Shown one piece after another: positions 32,913 through 42,089 of a DNA stretch of 64,000 nt. Location of the stretch: positions 62,001 to 126,000 of the forward strand of contig NZ_JPRN01000009.1 in assembly GCF_000737715.1 (NCBI RefSeq), in the 5' to 3' direction. Every line of letters begins with the position of its first letter. Position 1 is the stretch's first letter. The translations under genes were made by a program, and so were the position numbers. Source of the DNA: Chryseobacterium sp. JM1 (lineage in GTDB: Bacteria; Bacteroidota; Bacteroidia; Flavobacteriales; Weeksellaceae). Below the pieces are notes generated by a model. That model did not search any database. It was not told where the DNA came from and saw nothing but the letters and a program-made list of their open reading frames with translations.

Positions 32913-33635
32913 TTAAAGCCCCTTCTTCCCTTCTATCCAATAGGCCTGTGATCTGATGCACTTGCCGTCAACCCCTTTGGCTTTAAGGAATTTCCGGATG
33001 ACAGACATCGTATTTCCGTTTCCAGTAAGATAGAAAACTGCTTCGTTATTGTAGACAGCTTCTTTTTCCTCTTTCAGAAAGTCGTCCAGCGCTTCCATAA
33101 TGTTCTGTATATCATTTTTGGGTGCATGATAGCCATATAATTCCAGATCTTTCAGTGTTGAAGCCTCTTCCAGTTCATGGAGGCATACAAATGAGCCCCC
33201 AATTTCTTCGGCTGCTTCTTTGATAGACAGGGAGCTTCCAAGAGAGGTTTCATCACCGATGGAGAAATGAATTTCTGCGTTAATTTCAAAAAAACGTTTT
33301 CCGCGTGGCATTAAAATTTTTGTAGTATCTCCTTCTGAAAGGTTATTGGCAAAGCGGCCGCCCACTGAATCCGTATCATGAAGATGAAATATTACATCGA
33401 AAGTGCCGGTATGTTTATTAAAATTGAATGGTGAATAATTACGGTAATCCCTTTCGTTTACTCTTATTCCTATGGCATAAGCGGGTTCAAAAGGAACATC
33501 TTCCAGATCGGAAGCAAAACGCACAAGGCGAAGATCATTGGAAACGGGTTCTGTATGGATAACGGTGCATTCTTTAAACTTGGAGGACATGACATTTTCT
33601 AAAGTATCATTGATCCATTTTGGTAAGCTTGGCAT
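32913..33635 (-). CDS. Siderophore-interacting flavoprotein (SIP family)
   Basis: The 240-residue protein has an FAD-binding barrel with RDYRNYSPFNFNKHTGTFDV (RxYS-type flavin motif) and FHLHDTDSVGGRFANNL (the GPxxxWA-like region), followed by a SIP-type NAD(P)H half (HFSIGDETSLGSS and AVFYLTGNGNTMSVIRKFLK). Such enzymes reduce ferric siderophores in the cytoplasm. The gene is downstream of, and parallel to, an AraC-family regulator with an 81-bp gap, so it is probably controlled by it. The specific siderophore cannot be told. Confidence 0.87.
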   Translation of the reverse strand: MPSLPKWINDTLENVMSSKFKECTVIHTEPVSNDLRLVRFASDLEDVPFEPAYAIGIRVNERDYRNYSPFNFNKHTGTFDVIFHLHDTDSVGGRFANNLSEGDTTKILMPRGKRFFEINAEIHFSIGDETSLGSSLSIKEAAEEIGGSFVCLHELEEASTLKDLELYGYHAPKNDIQNIMEALDDFLKEEKEAVYNNEAVFYLTGNGNTMSVIRKFLKAKGVDGKCIRSQAYWIEGKKGL

Positions 33636-33716
33636 AAATAATTTTAATGCAAAGGAAAGCGCAAAACGAATGCAGACCGATAGCTGTTTCAGGGAATTGG
33701 TTGGACTATTCGCGGT

Positions 33717-34589
33717 TTACTTCTTCCTGCGATTTTTGTCCCGGAATTCAGATGGCGGAAAACCTTCCGTTCTGGAAAATAACCTTGAAAAATAGGTATG
33801 ATCGCTGTATCCAAGCTCGTAAGCAATTTCTTTAACGGTAAGCTGAGTGAACGACAAGAGTCTTTTCGCTTCTATTAAAATTTCCTGCTGTATCCAGTGC
33901 TGGGCAGATTTCCCGGTCACTTCACGAATCACTTCAGAAAGATAACCCGGGGAGATATTCAAAAGTCCGGCGTAGACTGATGGGCTTTTCATGGTTTTAA
34001 ATTCTTTCCGTATCAGAATCCTGAACTTTCTGGTCAGTTGGACAGCGCGGCTTTCACCGGATATTTTGCAATTGTTTTCGCTTAAAAAAACCATCGCATA
34101 CATTCCTGTAAAAGCATTTATTAAAGATCTGACCACCAGAAACCCTTCTTTTGAACTCAGCATTTCTTCAGTACAGGACCTTTTCAGTATTCCGGCACAT
34201 GAACTCAGTTTTTCAAGCCAATCGTCATCAATTGAAACAGGCTGAATATCCACCAATGATTCTTCAAAAACAGATCTCACAGTATCGGACAGCAAATCTG
34301 CTTTCACAGCAATAAACCATCCGCTAACATCTTCCATTAAAATGCCTTCATGAACCTGTCCCGGAAGCAGAAAGAAAACAGCAGAACCATGAGCTTCAAT
34401 CGTTTTAAAATCAACCATCATTTTAGCACGTCCACTTTCAAGAAATGTAAAGATATAATGACTGTCACGGTGAATTCCTTTATCAAAAAGATTGTCTTCC
34501 GTACTCATCGTGCGTTTTTCAATCCTTTCGATCAGAATACCATGCTGCGTAATGCCGGTGAGATCATAGGTTGGGATGCTTTGTTTCAT
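33717..34589 (-). CDS. AraC-family transcriptional regulator, next to the SIP gene
   Basis: The 290-residue protein has a cupin-type N-terminal half (about residues 25-110; SAVFFLLPGQVHEGIL is a typical cupin strand) and a C-terminal AraC domain with VYAGLLNISPGYLSEVIREV and LTVKEIAYELGYSDHTYFSR, then FSRTEGFPPSEFR. It is encoded upstream of the SIP flavoprotein in the same direction and is probably its regulator. Ligand unknown. Confidence 0.92.
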   Translation of the reverse strand: MKQSIPTYDLTGITQHGILIERIEKRTMSTEDNLFDKGIHRDSHYIFTFLESGRAKMMVDFKTIEAHGSAVFFLLPGQVHEGILMEDVSGWFIAVKADLLSDTVRSVFEESLVDIQPVSIDDDWLEKLSSCAGILKRSCTEEMLSSKEGFLVVRSLINAFTGMYAMVFLSENNCKISGESRAVQLTRKFRILIRKEFKTMKSPSVYAGLLNISPGYLSEVIREVTGKSAQHWIQQEILIEAKRLLSFTQLTVKEIAYELGYSDHTYFSRLFSRTEGFPPSEFRDKNRRKK

Positions 34590-34704
34590 CTTTCAATAGT
34601 AGTGTAAAATTAGAAATATTCATTAGAACAGACGAAACTGAAAGCAATTATCCTTTAAATAAAATATAAAATTGTGGCAATGAACCAGCGAATGACTGCA
34701 AATA

Positions 34705-34737
34705 AAACGCTCAGATAAATATATTACCTGAGCGTTT
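34705..34737 (-). terminator. Intrinsic terminator after the delta-60 T9SS gene
   Basis: AAACGCTCAG and CTGAGCGTTT form a 10-bp stem with a 13-nt loop, followed on the - strand by TTATTT. It lies 13 bp past the stop at 34750. Confidence 0.8.
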
Positions 34738-34749
34738 ATTTTCGTATGA

Positions 34750-36279
34750 TTATTCTTTTATAATCTTCTGGGTGCTTTCTTTATCCTTCTGTTTAACATT
34801 TAGATAGTAGACTCCACTTGTGAGCGTAGAAAAATCAATTTCTGTTTTATTTCTGAAGGTCTGGTTTCTGAAAATAAGCTTTCCGCTGGAATCAGAGAGA
34901 CTGAAGGTAGCTTCGCTGTTATCCTTTACTGTTAACGTACCCACTGACTTCACAGGATTCGGATGGAAACTGAAAGTATATGATTTACTGACTTCATCTG
35001 TAGACAATGTACTGTAATTAAAATTGACCTTTGAGGTGTTAAGACTTGCCCCCATATATGTTCTGGAGGAGGTCACAATAATATAATCCGGTTTTAAACT
35101 GTATGACTCGGGCGTGGCATAAGATCCCATACCAAAAATACCGGGAATAGGAACTCCGTTATTGGGGATATTCCCTCCAAAACTGTCCTTCACCTCTCCA
35201 TTATTTTTAATATAAATCAAAGCATTCTGCTTTCCGCCCGAACTTGCCGTAGACACATAATAAATTCCGACCAGAAAATCTCCGTTAGGAAGACTCACTA
35301 TGTTAGCGAAATCAAGGGCTATCCAGGGATAACCTAATCTTTTCACGCCGTTGGTTCCGAAAGATGGATCAACACTTCCGTCTGCAAGATATCTTTTAAG
35401 CTCCAGATCCGTTCTCGATGGACTTACAGTCACATTCCTTCCTACAACGGTTTTACCATCCGGAAAAATATTATCATTACTGCCCATCAGATAAAGGCCT
35501 AGATTATCAGGGTAAGAATTATCCTGGATCCCGGAAGAAGTGTCTATTTTGCTTATCCGTCTGTTCATAGCAGGATATCCAATACCCTGAGCATATAAAT
35601 ATGGTCCTGCAACTGTCAAACTTTCTAACTGGGTATAGTTATAAGGGGTTCCATAATCAATCTGCTTAAGGCCCTGATCAAAAATTCCTGTAATAAGTTC
35701 TCCTGATTCATTAAAACACCCGATTTCAGTTTTTGGTTTGTTCTGAAGGTCGGAATAATTATGAAAAATAAAATATTTCCCGTTGGTTTTAACCAGACCA
35801 GATCTGTAATGGCTACTGTATTTTGACGTATCCGTGAAAATATATTTAATCCCGGAAACTCCAAAACTCTGATCAGGGGTGCCATTTGCATTCAGACGCA
35901 AAAGCTTTGGACTACCACCATCTTCTGTAGCGATAAAGAGCAGCGGTTTATCGTTATCCGTGACTTCAAAGGAGTATATGTGCGGCTCTTCAGTGCTTGG
36001 ATAGCCTAAAAAAGTGTTGATATTGAGAACACCGTTGGTTCCAAAATTAGCATCAAGGATTCCCTGTGGGGTATATTTTTCTATATAAAGTGTGCTTGTG
36101 CTGTACCGGGAAGGGTCGGATGAAAAAAACAGGTATACATTCCCGTTACTGTCTACTTTATTAGTGGTCTGGGAATAGGAATACATACCATTAAGATGGT
36201 CACGTTTGCTCCACGCCATGGTCTGGGCAAAGCTCTGCAAAAAAAGGATGCAGGCTAAAAAAGAGATAATTTTTTTCAT
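34750..36279 (-). CDS. T9SS cargo protein with delta-60 (beta-propeller-like) repeats
   Basis: The 509-residue protein has a signal peptide (MKKIISFLACILFLQSFAQ). Several repeats of the delta-60 type are visible, such as DANFGTNGVLNINTF, DQSFGVSGIKYIF and DPSFGTNGVKRLG, spread from about residue 75 to 330, consistent with a propeller or repeat fold. The last ~80 residues are a T9SS type A sorting domain (FSFHPNPVKSVGTLTVKDN, LTSGVYYLNVKQKDKESTQK). It should be surface-exposed; function unknown. It is monocistronic. Confidence 0.86.
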   Translation of the reverse strand: MKKIISFLACILFLQSFAQTMAWSKRDHLNGMYSYSQTTNKVDSNGNVYLFFSSDPSRYSTSTLYIEKYTPQGILDANFGTNGVLNINTFLGYPSTEEPHIYSFEVTDNDKPLLFIATEDGGSPKLLRLNANGTPDQSFGVSGIKYIFTDTSKYSSHYRSGLVKTNGKYFIFHNYSDLQNKPKTEIGCFNESGELITGIFDQGLKQIDYGTPYNYTQLESLTVAGPYLYAQGIGYPAMNRRISKIDTSSGIQDNSYPDNLGLYLMGSNDNIFPDGKTVVGRNVTVSPSRTDLELKRYLADGSVDPSFGTNGVKRLGYPWIALDFANIVSLPNGDFLVGIYYVSTASSGGKQNALIYIKNNGEVKDSFGGNIPNNGVPIPGIFGMGSYATPESYSLKPDYIIVTSSRTYMGASLNTSKVNFNYSTLSTDEVSKSYTFSFHPNPVKSVGTLTVKDNSEATFSLSDSSGKLIFRNQTFRNKTEIDFSTLTSGVYYLNVKQKDKESTQKIIKE

Positions 36280-36521
36280 TGAATAATGATTATTGTTTTT
36301 TTATAATTGGTGTTATTTCTAACACGCCGCAAAATTACACAATCCTTTCTACAGATTTATCAGAGGGAGGCTGACTCTAATCAGTTTTTTTCATATAAAT
36401 CAAAAGGATAAACCTGCCTCTCCTTCGAGACGGAAAAGGTTAAAAGATGACAACAAAATTCGATAGAAATCATTCCGTCCCTGCTCTTTTGGAAGAATGG
36501 TAGGAAAAACTTATAATTATT

Positions 36522-37157
36522 CTATTTAGCTTTTGAAAAGGCCATTTTTACCGCTAAAAAGGTTAAAACACTCGCCATAAACCATTTCTGAACCTTTACC
36601 CAGAAAGGATTTCCTGCAAAAAATACAGCCACTTTTGCAGCGGTCAGAACAATGATAAAATTAACACTGAAGCTTATAAAAGTCTGTACCACTCCCAGTT
36701 CCAGACTTTGAGTGAGGACGGAACCATATTCTGGCTTGATGAACTGTGGAAAAAAAGACAAATAGAATATGGCTACTTTTGGATTTAGGACATTCGTCAG
36801 GAAGCCGATGGTGAATAGCTTTTTAGGACCATCATGTCTGCCGGTGCTATCTACCTCGAATATATTTTTACTTTTTGGTTTAATTGCCTGATAAGCCAGA
36901 TATAAAAGATAGCCCGTTCCAAGTGTTTTCAGAATTGTGTAAGCCACCGGAACCGCCAGCAATACCGCTGTAAGCCCAAAAGAAACCATGACAATGTGAA
37001 ACAGGAAACCGCAAACTACGCCGGCCAGTGAAATAAGTCCTGATTTTTTCCCCTGGGTGATTGATTTTGAAATTAAATAAATCATGTTAGGTCCGGGGCT
37101 TATGACTAAAATAAGGGCAGCCAGAACAAAAAACAGAAGGTCGTGAAGTGGAATCAT
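36522..37157 (-). CDS. LysE/RhtB-family amino acid exporter
   Basis: The 211-residue protein has the family's six hydrophobic segments and hallmark start ILVISPGPNMIYLISKSITQG (SPGP motif), then GLISLAGVVCGFLFHIVMVS, and a later FLTNVLNPKVAIFYLSFFPQ. Length is typical. These proteins export amino acids or homoserine-like compounds. Monocistronic. Confidence 0.93.
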   Translation of the reverse strand: MIPLHDLLFFVLAALILVISPGPNMIYLISKSITQGKKSGLISLAGVVCGFLFHIVMVSFGLTAVLLAVPVAYTILKTLGTGYLLYLAYQAIKPKSKNIFEVDSTGRHDGPKKLFTIGFLTNVLNPKVAIFYLSFFPQFIKPEYGSVLTQSLELGVVQTFISFSVNFIIVLTAAKVAVFFAGNPFWVKVQKWFMASVLTFLAVKMAFSKAK

Positions 37158-37872
37158 CGTTTACCGGTCATTTATTTGTGTGGAACGTAACCGGGAAAAT
37201 GCTACCCGGCATTTAAAAAAATTCACTGACAAATATACATCATTTCATAATTATTTGCTCTGGAGAACTCTATCAAGGTTTAAAATCCTGAAATGGATAA
37301 AAAAATACGTTCGTCTCGATAACTCCGAACATCTGTAGACTTTTTTAAGCATAGTTTAGCGCCATACAATGACCCTATGCGTATCGAAAATGAAAAGCTA
37401 GATTCTCCAAAACTGTCGGGCTATCCCGTTTATTACCAAAAGATAACAATTAATTATAAGCTTGGTAAAGGTATTTTGCTATTTTTGTATTCCCGAAAGA
37501 GGGATTTTTCCACTTTTTTCAGAATAACCACCAAAACTATGAACCAGATGACCACATGCAGCCTATTTATTCTACCCAAAAACGGAAAGCCGGGGCGTAT
37601 CAATACGATCTCAAAAAAACACTCTTTTTCCAGCACAACCTTCCCACAACAAACCTCCACTCAAAGCACTGAAGAACAAATATTTCGCTTCCAGGTGTTT
37701 AATACCACATTTTTTTTTCAAAGACAGTAATATCGGTTGCTTTTTTACGTTTGACAGTAAACTGAAAGCCCTATATCTAACATTTAAAGTTTCATTATTC
37801 TAATTTTCTGTAACATCCACCCCATTAAATAGACTATTTGATAGACTTCTACTACATTAAAATTTAAACTCA
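37158..37872. other. 715-bp intergenic region before the TonB receptor gene
   Basis: It holds the divergent promoters of the LysE and TonB receptor genes. An open frame at 37377-37730 (117 codons) has a Thr/Gln/Phe-rich composition unlike a normal protein and no convincing ribosome site, so I do not call it. No repeat was recognised. Confidence 0.45.
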
Positions 37873-40212
37873 ATGCAAAAATTGTTTTTTAAAACTGCCG
37901 CTACGGCTGCTGTCCTCTGTTTCAGCTCCCTGGCCTTTGCGCAGCAAAAATACTCCGTAAGCGGTACCGTGAAAGATCACAAAAATGGGGAACTGCTGAT
38001 CGGGGTTACCGTAAAAGTGAGTGAAGACCCGTCTATTGCGGTGGTTGCCAATGAATATGGCTTTTACTCATTATCCCTTCCTGAGGGAAATTACACTTTG
38101 ATTGTTTCGTATCCCGGTTATAAGGATTTTGAACTGCCTGTAAAAGTGGAACAGAATACCAAACTGGATCTTCCGCTAAATCAGGAGGAAAAAGGGAGCG
38201 AAAAAGTAGGAAAAATTGATGAAGTTATTATTTCAGGGGTTAAAAAGGATAAAAACCTTTCTACAGCCCAGATGGGAACTGAAACGTTAAGCATCAAAAA
38301 CATAGAAAAACTGCCTGTTTTATTCGGGGAAAAGGATGTGATGAAAACGATTCAGCTTTTACCGGGTATCAAAAGCAACGGTGAAGGTAGCAGTGGATTC
38401 AGTGTAAGAGGCGGTGCTACGGATCAAAACCTTATCTTACTGGATGAGGCACCTGTTTATAATGCTTCCCACTTACTTGGATTTTTCAGTACGTTCAACA
38501 GTGATGCCTTGAAAGATGCCAATATCATCAAAGGAAACAGCCCGGCGCAGTACGGAGGTCGTCTTTCTTCTGTGATGGACGTTAAAATGAAGGACGGAAA
38601 CAATAAGGATTACAATGTGAATGGAGGGATCGGACTGATTAGCAGCAGACTGAGCGTGGAAGGTCCTATTCAAAAGGAAAAATCTTCATTCATTGTATCA
38701 GGAAGAAGAACTTATGCTGACCTTTTTCTTAAAGGAAGTGAGGATTTCAAAGACAGCAAGCTTTATTTCTATGATTTAAATTTAAAAGCCAATTATCAGA
38801 TCAATGAAAACAACCGTCTTTATCTGTCGGGATATTTCGGAAGAGATGTTTTGGGCTTAGGAGATACCTTTTCTACGGACTGGGGAAATACAACGGCTAC
38901 CTTGAGATGGAACAGCATTATTAACAGTAAATTGTTCTCCAATACGTCATTTATTTACAGCAATTACAATTATAAAATCAGCCTTAAAAGCAATGATAAT
39001 ACCTTTGGCTTAGATTCACAGATCGAGGACTGGAACCTTAAGCAGGATTTCACATGGTTTGCCGGAAATAAGCATTCTGTACGTTTCGGACTACAGTCTA
39101 TTTACCATACGATTACGCCAAGCAGTGCTTCGGGAACGAGTGTGAGCAGTTTTCCAAGAAATCCGAGAAAATCGTGGGAAAATGCGGTGTATATCAATGA
39201 TGATTTTAAAGCCAATGATAAACTTACGGTTAATTACGGTTTAAGACTTTCTACGTTCAGTGTTTTAGGAGGTGATACTTATAATACCTACGAAGGCGAT
39301 GTGATTACGGAAAGCAGGTTTTTAGAGAAAGGAAAATTTGGAAAAACGTATTTCAATCTTGAGCCGAGAGTGACAGCCAACTACCGTATCAATCAGGTAA
39401 GCAGCGTTAAAGCCGGATATTCCCGAAACACACAGAATTTACACCTTCTGAGCAACAGCAGCAGCGGAAATCCTACCGACCAGTGGATCGGAAGCAGCTA
39501 CAGTGTAAAGCCGGAAATAGCAGATCAGATCAGTGCGGGATACAGCCGAAATTTCAAGAATAATAACTATGAAGTGAATGCTGAGATTTATTACAAATCC
39601 ATGCAGAATCAGATCGACTTTAAAAACGGTGCCCAAATCTCGTTTGATACAGCAGCCGATGTAGAAAGTGAATTACTGTACGGTAAAGGAAGAGCTTATG
39701 GTTTGGAACTGATCGCCAAGAAGAAAAGCGGAAGACTGACCGGATGGATTTCTTACACCCTGTCTAAAACAGAAAGAAAAATAAACGGCATCAATGATAA
39801 TGACTGGTACAATGCAAGAATGGACAAGACCCATGATCTTTCTATCGTGGCGACCTATGAATTGAGTAAAAAATGGTCTCTATCAGGATTATTCCTTTAC
39901 AGCACAGGAAATGCGGTGACTTTCCCTACTGCGAAATACGAACTGAACGGACAGACTATTTTCCAGTACAGCAGCAGAAATGCGGACCGTATGCCAGCCT
40001 ACCACAGAATGGACCTGAGTGCTACGTATGAGCCGGAATCTACCAAACGTTTCAAAGGATCGTGGTCATTTGGTATCTATAACCTCTACGGCCGTGAAAA
40101 TGCCTACACCATTACATTTGAAGACAATCCGAACAATCCGGGAACAACCCGAGCTATGCAAACTTCACTGTTCCGTTGGGTACCGAACATCACTTATAAT
40201 TTCAAATTTTAG
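37873..40212 (+). CDS. TonB-dependent receptor with N-terminal carboxypeptidase-like domain
   Basis: The 779-residue outer membrane protein begins with a signal peptide (MQKLFFKTAATAAVLCFSS...AFAQ) and a carboxypeptidase-regulatory-like domain (SVSGTVKDHKNGELLIGVTV, residues 26-105). A plug domain follows (about 130-235; LSIKNIEKLPVLFGEKDVMK, GFSVRGGATDQNLILLDEAP), then a beta-barrel ending in NITYNFKF with the terminal aromatic residue. The partner DUF4249 lipoprotein is encoded 3 bp later. In Bacteroidota this pair takes up an unidentified substrate. No sugar-binding SusD-type gene is nearby. Confidence 0.94.
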   Translation: MQKLFFKTAATAAVLCFSSLAFAQQKYSVSGTVKDHKNGELLIGVTVKVSEDPSIAVVANEYGFYSLSLPEGNYTLIVSYPGYKDFELPVKVEQNTKLDLPLNQEEKGSEKVGKIDEVIISGVKKDKNLSTAQMGTETLSIKNIEKLPVLFGEKDVMKTIQLLPGIKSNGEGSSGFSVRGGATDQNLILLDEAPVYNASHLLGFFSTFNSDALKDANIIKGNSPAQYGGRLSSVMDVKMKDGNNKDYNVNGGIGLISSRLSVEGPIQKEKSSFIVSGRRTYADLFLKGSEDFKDSKLYFYDLNLKANYQINENNRLYLSGYFGRDVLGLGDTFSTDWGNTTATLRWNSIINSKLFSNTSFIYSNYNYKISLKSNDNTFGLDSQIEDWNLKQDFTWFAGNKHSVRFGLQSIYHTITPSSASGTSVSSFPRNPRKSWENAVYINDDFKANDKLTVNYGLRLSTFSVLGGDTYNTYEGDVITESRFLEKGKFGKTYFNLEPRVTANYRINQVSSVKAGYSRNTQNLHLLSNSSSGNPTDQWIGSSYSVKPEIADQISAGYSRNFKNNNYEVNAEIYYKSMQNQIDFKNGAQISFDTAADVESELLYGKGRAYGLELIAKKKSGRLTGWISYTLSKTERKINGINDNDWYNARMDKTHDLSIVATYELSKKWSLSGLFLYSTGNAVTFPTAKYELNGQTIFQYSSRNADRMPAYHRMDLSATYEPESTKRFKGSWSFGIYNLYGRENAYTITFEDNPNNPGTTRAMQTSLFRWVPNITYNFKF

Positions 40213-40215
40213 ATC

Positions 40216-41025
40216 ATGAAGAATATTATTTTTATCATATTGTCCCTGTTTATAGTAACTTCTTGTGAAAAGGAGATTGATCTGGACCTGGACGACAAGA
40301 GCGGAAACATCGTTATAGAAGGTAATATCACGAATCAGGCCGGACCTTATTTTGTAAGAATAACGAAGTCGGTGGCATTTACGCAAAACAATCAATATCC
40401 GGCAGTTACCGGAGCTCAGGTTGTTTTAAGCGATAATACCGGACAAACGGAAACCTTACAGTACGTAGGTGACGGAAAGTATAAAACCACCAGTTTTACA
40501 GGCGTAACAGGGCGTACCTATACGTTGAAAATTCAGGCTGAAGGAAAGGAATACACCGCTCAAAGTACGATGCCTGAAGTGGTGAGTTTTGATGGTCTGA
40601 CTCAGGATTCGTTTAATTTCGGAGGTGAAACTACGTATACGCTTTTACCTGTTTTTACAGATCCGATCGCATTAGGAAACCGTTATCTTTTCAATTTTAC
40701 GGTCAATAATATGACGAAAAAGACCTTTGAAGTATTTTCAGATAATATCAATAACGGAATGGTGAATCAGAGACCTCTTTTCCTTCCGAACGAGGATGAT
40801 GACAAAGATCCTACTGATCATAAAGTAGTGCCGGGAGATACGATTTATGTAGAAATGCAGTCTATCGACCACAATATTTTCACCTATTATTCTGCTTTAC
40901 TTCAGATCACAGACGACGGAGGAGCAGGTGTTACGCCTTCCAATCCTCCAAGTAATATCAACAATGGTGCTTTGGGATATTTCTCAGCGCATACGACACA
41001 GAAAAAGACATTTGTGATTCAATAG
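40216..41025 (+). CDS. DUF4249 lipoprotein, partner of the TonB receptor
   Basis: The 269-residue protein has a lipoprotein leader ending in TSC and the DUF4249 start (EIDLDLDDKSGNIVIEGNIT), followed by an Ig-like beta region (YFVRITKSVAFTQNNQYPAV, GAQVVLSDNTGQTE) and VKS-like later strands. It is translationally close to the receptor gene (3-bp gap) and ends before a strong terminator. It probably sits on the outer membrane surface and hands substrate to the receptor, by analogy with SusD; the substrate is unknown. Confidence 0.9.
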   Translation: MKNIIFIILSLFIVTSCEKEIDLDLDDKSGNIVIEGNITNQAGPYFVRITKSVAFTQNNQYPAVTGAQVVLSDNTGQTETLQYVGDGKYKTTSFTGVTGRTYTLKIQAEGKEYTAQSTMPEVVSFDGLTQDSFNFGGETTYTLLPVFTDPIALGNRYLFNFTVNNMTKKTFEVFSDNINNGMVNQRPLFLPNEDDDKDPTDHKVVPGDTIYVEMQSIDHNIFTYYSALLQITDDGGAGVTPSNPPSNINNGALGYFSAHTTQKKTFVIQ

Positions 41026-41047
41026 ATTGCGATGACTTAAGTATAAT

Positions 41048-41080
41048 AAAGGCTATTCCAGATTTGGGATAGCCTTTTTT
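41048..41080 (+). terminator. Intrinsic terminator after the TonB receptor operon
   Basis: AAAGGCTATTCC and GGGATAGCCTTT form a stem with a short loop followed by a T run, 22 bp after the stop. Confidence 0.9.
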
Positions 41081-41141
41081 CTTTCTTTCGGGACAGTAAT
41101 TCACTGTAGCAACTTATCTGAACTTTTTTTATAATCTTAAT

Positions 41142-42086
41142 TTATTTTGCTGACTTTAATTTTGAAATACTGCCTGAGGTTAGAATAAATTCTTTTGAAG
41201 GAAAACTTCTATAGGAGATCGGTTTAGTTTCAAATCTAGTTTCTTTGCCCAGTCCCACCTGAAGTGATGTTACTTTTTCTTCATAAGTCTTTTTGTTAGT
41301 ATCTATCAGAATTTCATGGTCAGTTATAAGTCTGCTTTCGATATTGGTATGCTTTGTATATTTAAAAATTCCTTTAGATGAAGAAACCAGTTTTTTCTCT
41401 ATTTCCTGATCTCCCTCTTTAGATTCTTTTAAGGTATATTTCGGAATCCCTGCTTCATTATATAAAAACTTTATATTCCATTGATCCAGATAGTCACTTG
41501 CCTGCGTTCTGTAAGATTCCATATATCCTTTTAGTATTTTAAAATCTTTATGTTTATATTTTTCGTAGGATGAAATATATTTTAAATCATCAAGATTATA
41601 GCCTGGCAAAAAGTCTTCTAAAAAGTCAATCAGATCGGGAATATTTAAATTGTTACCAATGCTTTTACGGATATATTTATAATAAGAATCATTTAGGTAG
41701 AAGATATCTTTATCCTCAATTAACACTGCCTTATCATCATCTTTGAATGCAATATTAAGTTTTGTAGTGTAACTTTCATTTTTATAATTTAACGAAAGGA
41801 CATTCTGATTCCTGGTTAAAGTACATAAATTGGGAACTTTCTTTTCTGATACCTGAGAGTCATTGAAATCATAAAAAGATATACTGTCTTTTTTTGTATT
41901 GAATATGTAAATTAAGGTATTGGTACTTATTTTATCTTTCTTATCTATTCTCCGGTCATCCACATATTCTCCCTTGTCAATGGTTTTATTAACGATGTAA
42001 GTTATGGTATATGGTTTGGGTACCTGTGCAAAAAAAAATGCAGGAACGGTCAACAGAATAAGTAATAAATAGGTTAAGTTTTTCAT
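41142..42086 (-). CDS. Exported protein, putative immunity for PAAR-like effector 3
   Basis: The 314-residue protein has a signal peptide (MKNLTYLLLILLTVPAFFFAQ) and no lipobox. The mature part is mixed alpha/beta with many Lys/Asp (TNTLIYIFNTKKDSISFYDF, YKYIRKSIGNNLNIPDLIDF). It resembles the GLPGLI-type exported proteins only loosely. It starts 3 bp after the stop of the 456-residue effector gene and is the last gene of the island. An exported immunity protein would imply that the toxin acts in the periplasm. The immunity role is inferred from position. Confidence 0.6.
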   Translation of the reverse strand: MKNLTYLLLILLTVPAFFFAQVPKPYTITYIVNKTIDKGEYVDDRRIDKKDKISTNTLIYIFNTKKDSISFYDFNDSQVSEKKVPNLCTLTRNQNVLSLNYKNESYTTKLNIAFKDDDKAVLIEDKDIFYLNDSYYKYIRKSIGNNLNIPDLIDFLEDFLPGYNLDDLKYISSYEKYKHKDFKILKGYMESYRTQASDYLDQWNIKFLYNEAGIPKYTLKESKEGDQEIEKKLVSSSKGIFKYTKHTNIESRLITDHEILIDTNKKTYEEKVTSLQVGLGKETRFETKPISYRSFPSKEFILTSGSISKLKSAK

Positions 42087-42089
42087 TAA

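Noticed and set aside
37377..37730. Open frame of 117 codons upstream of the TonB receptor gene
   Set aside because: Its Thr/Gln/Phe-rich translation lacks family features, a leader or a good ribosome site, and the region must contain promoters.
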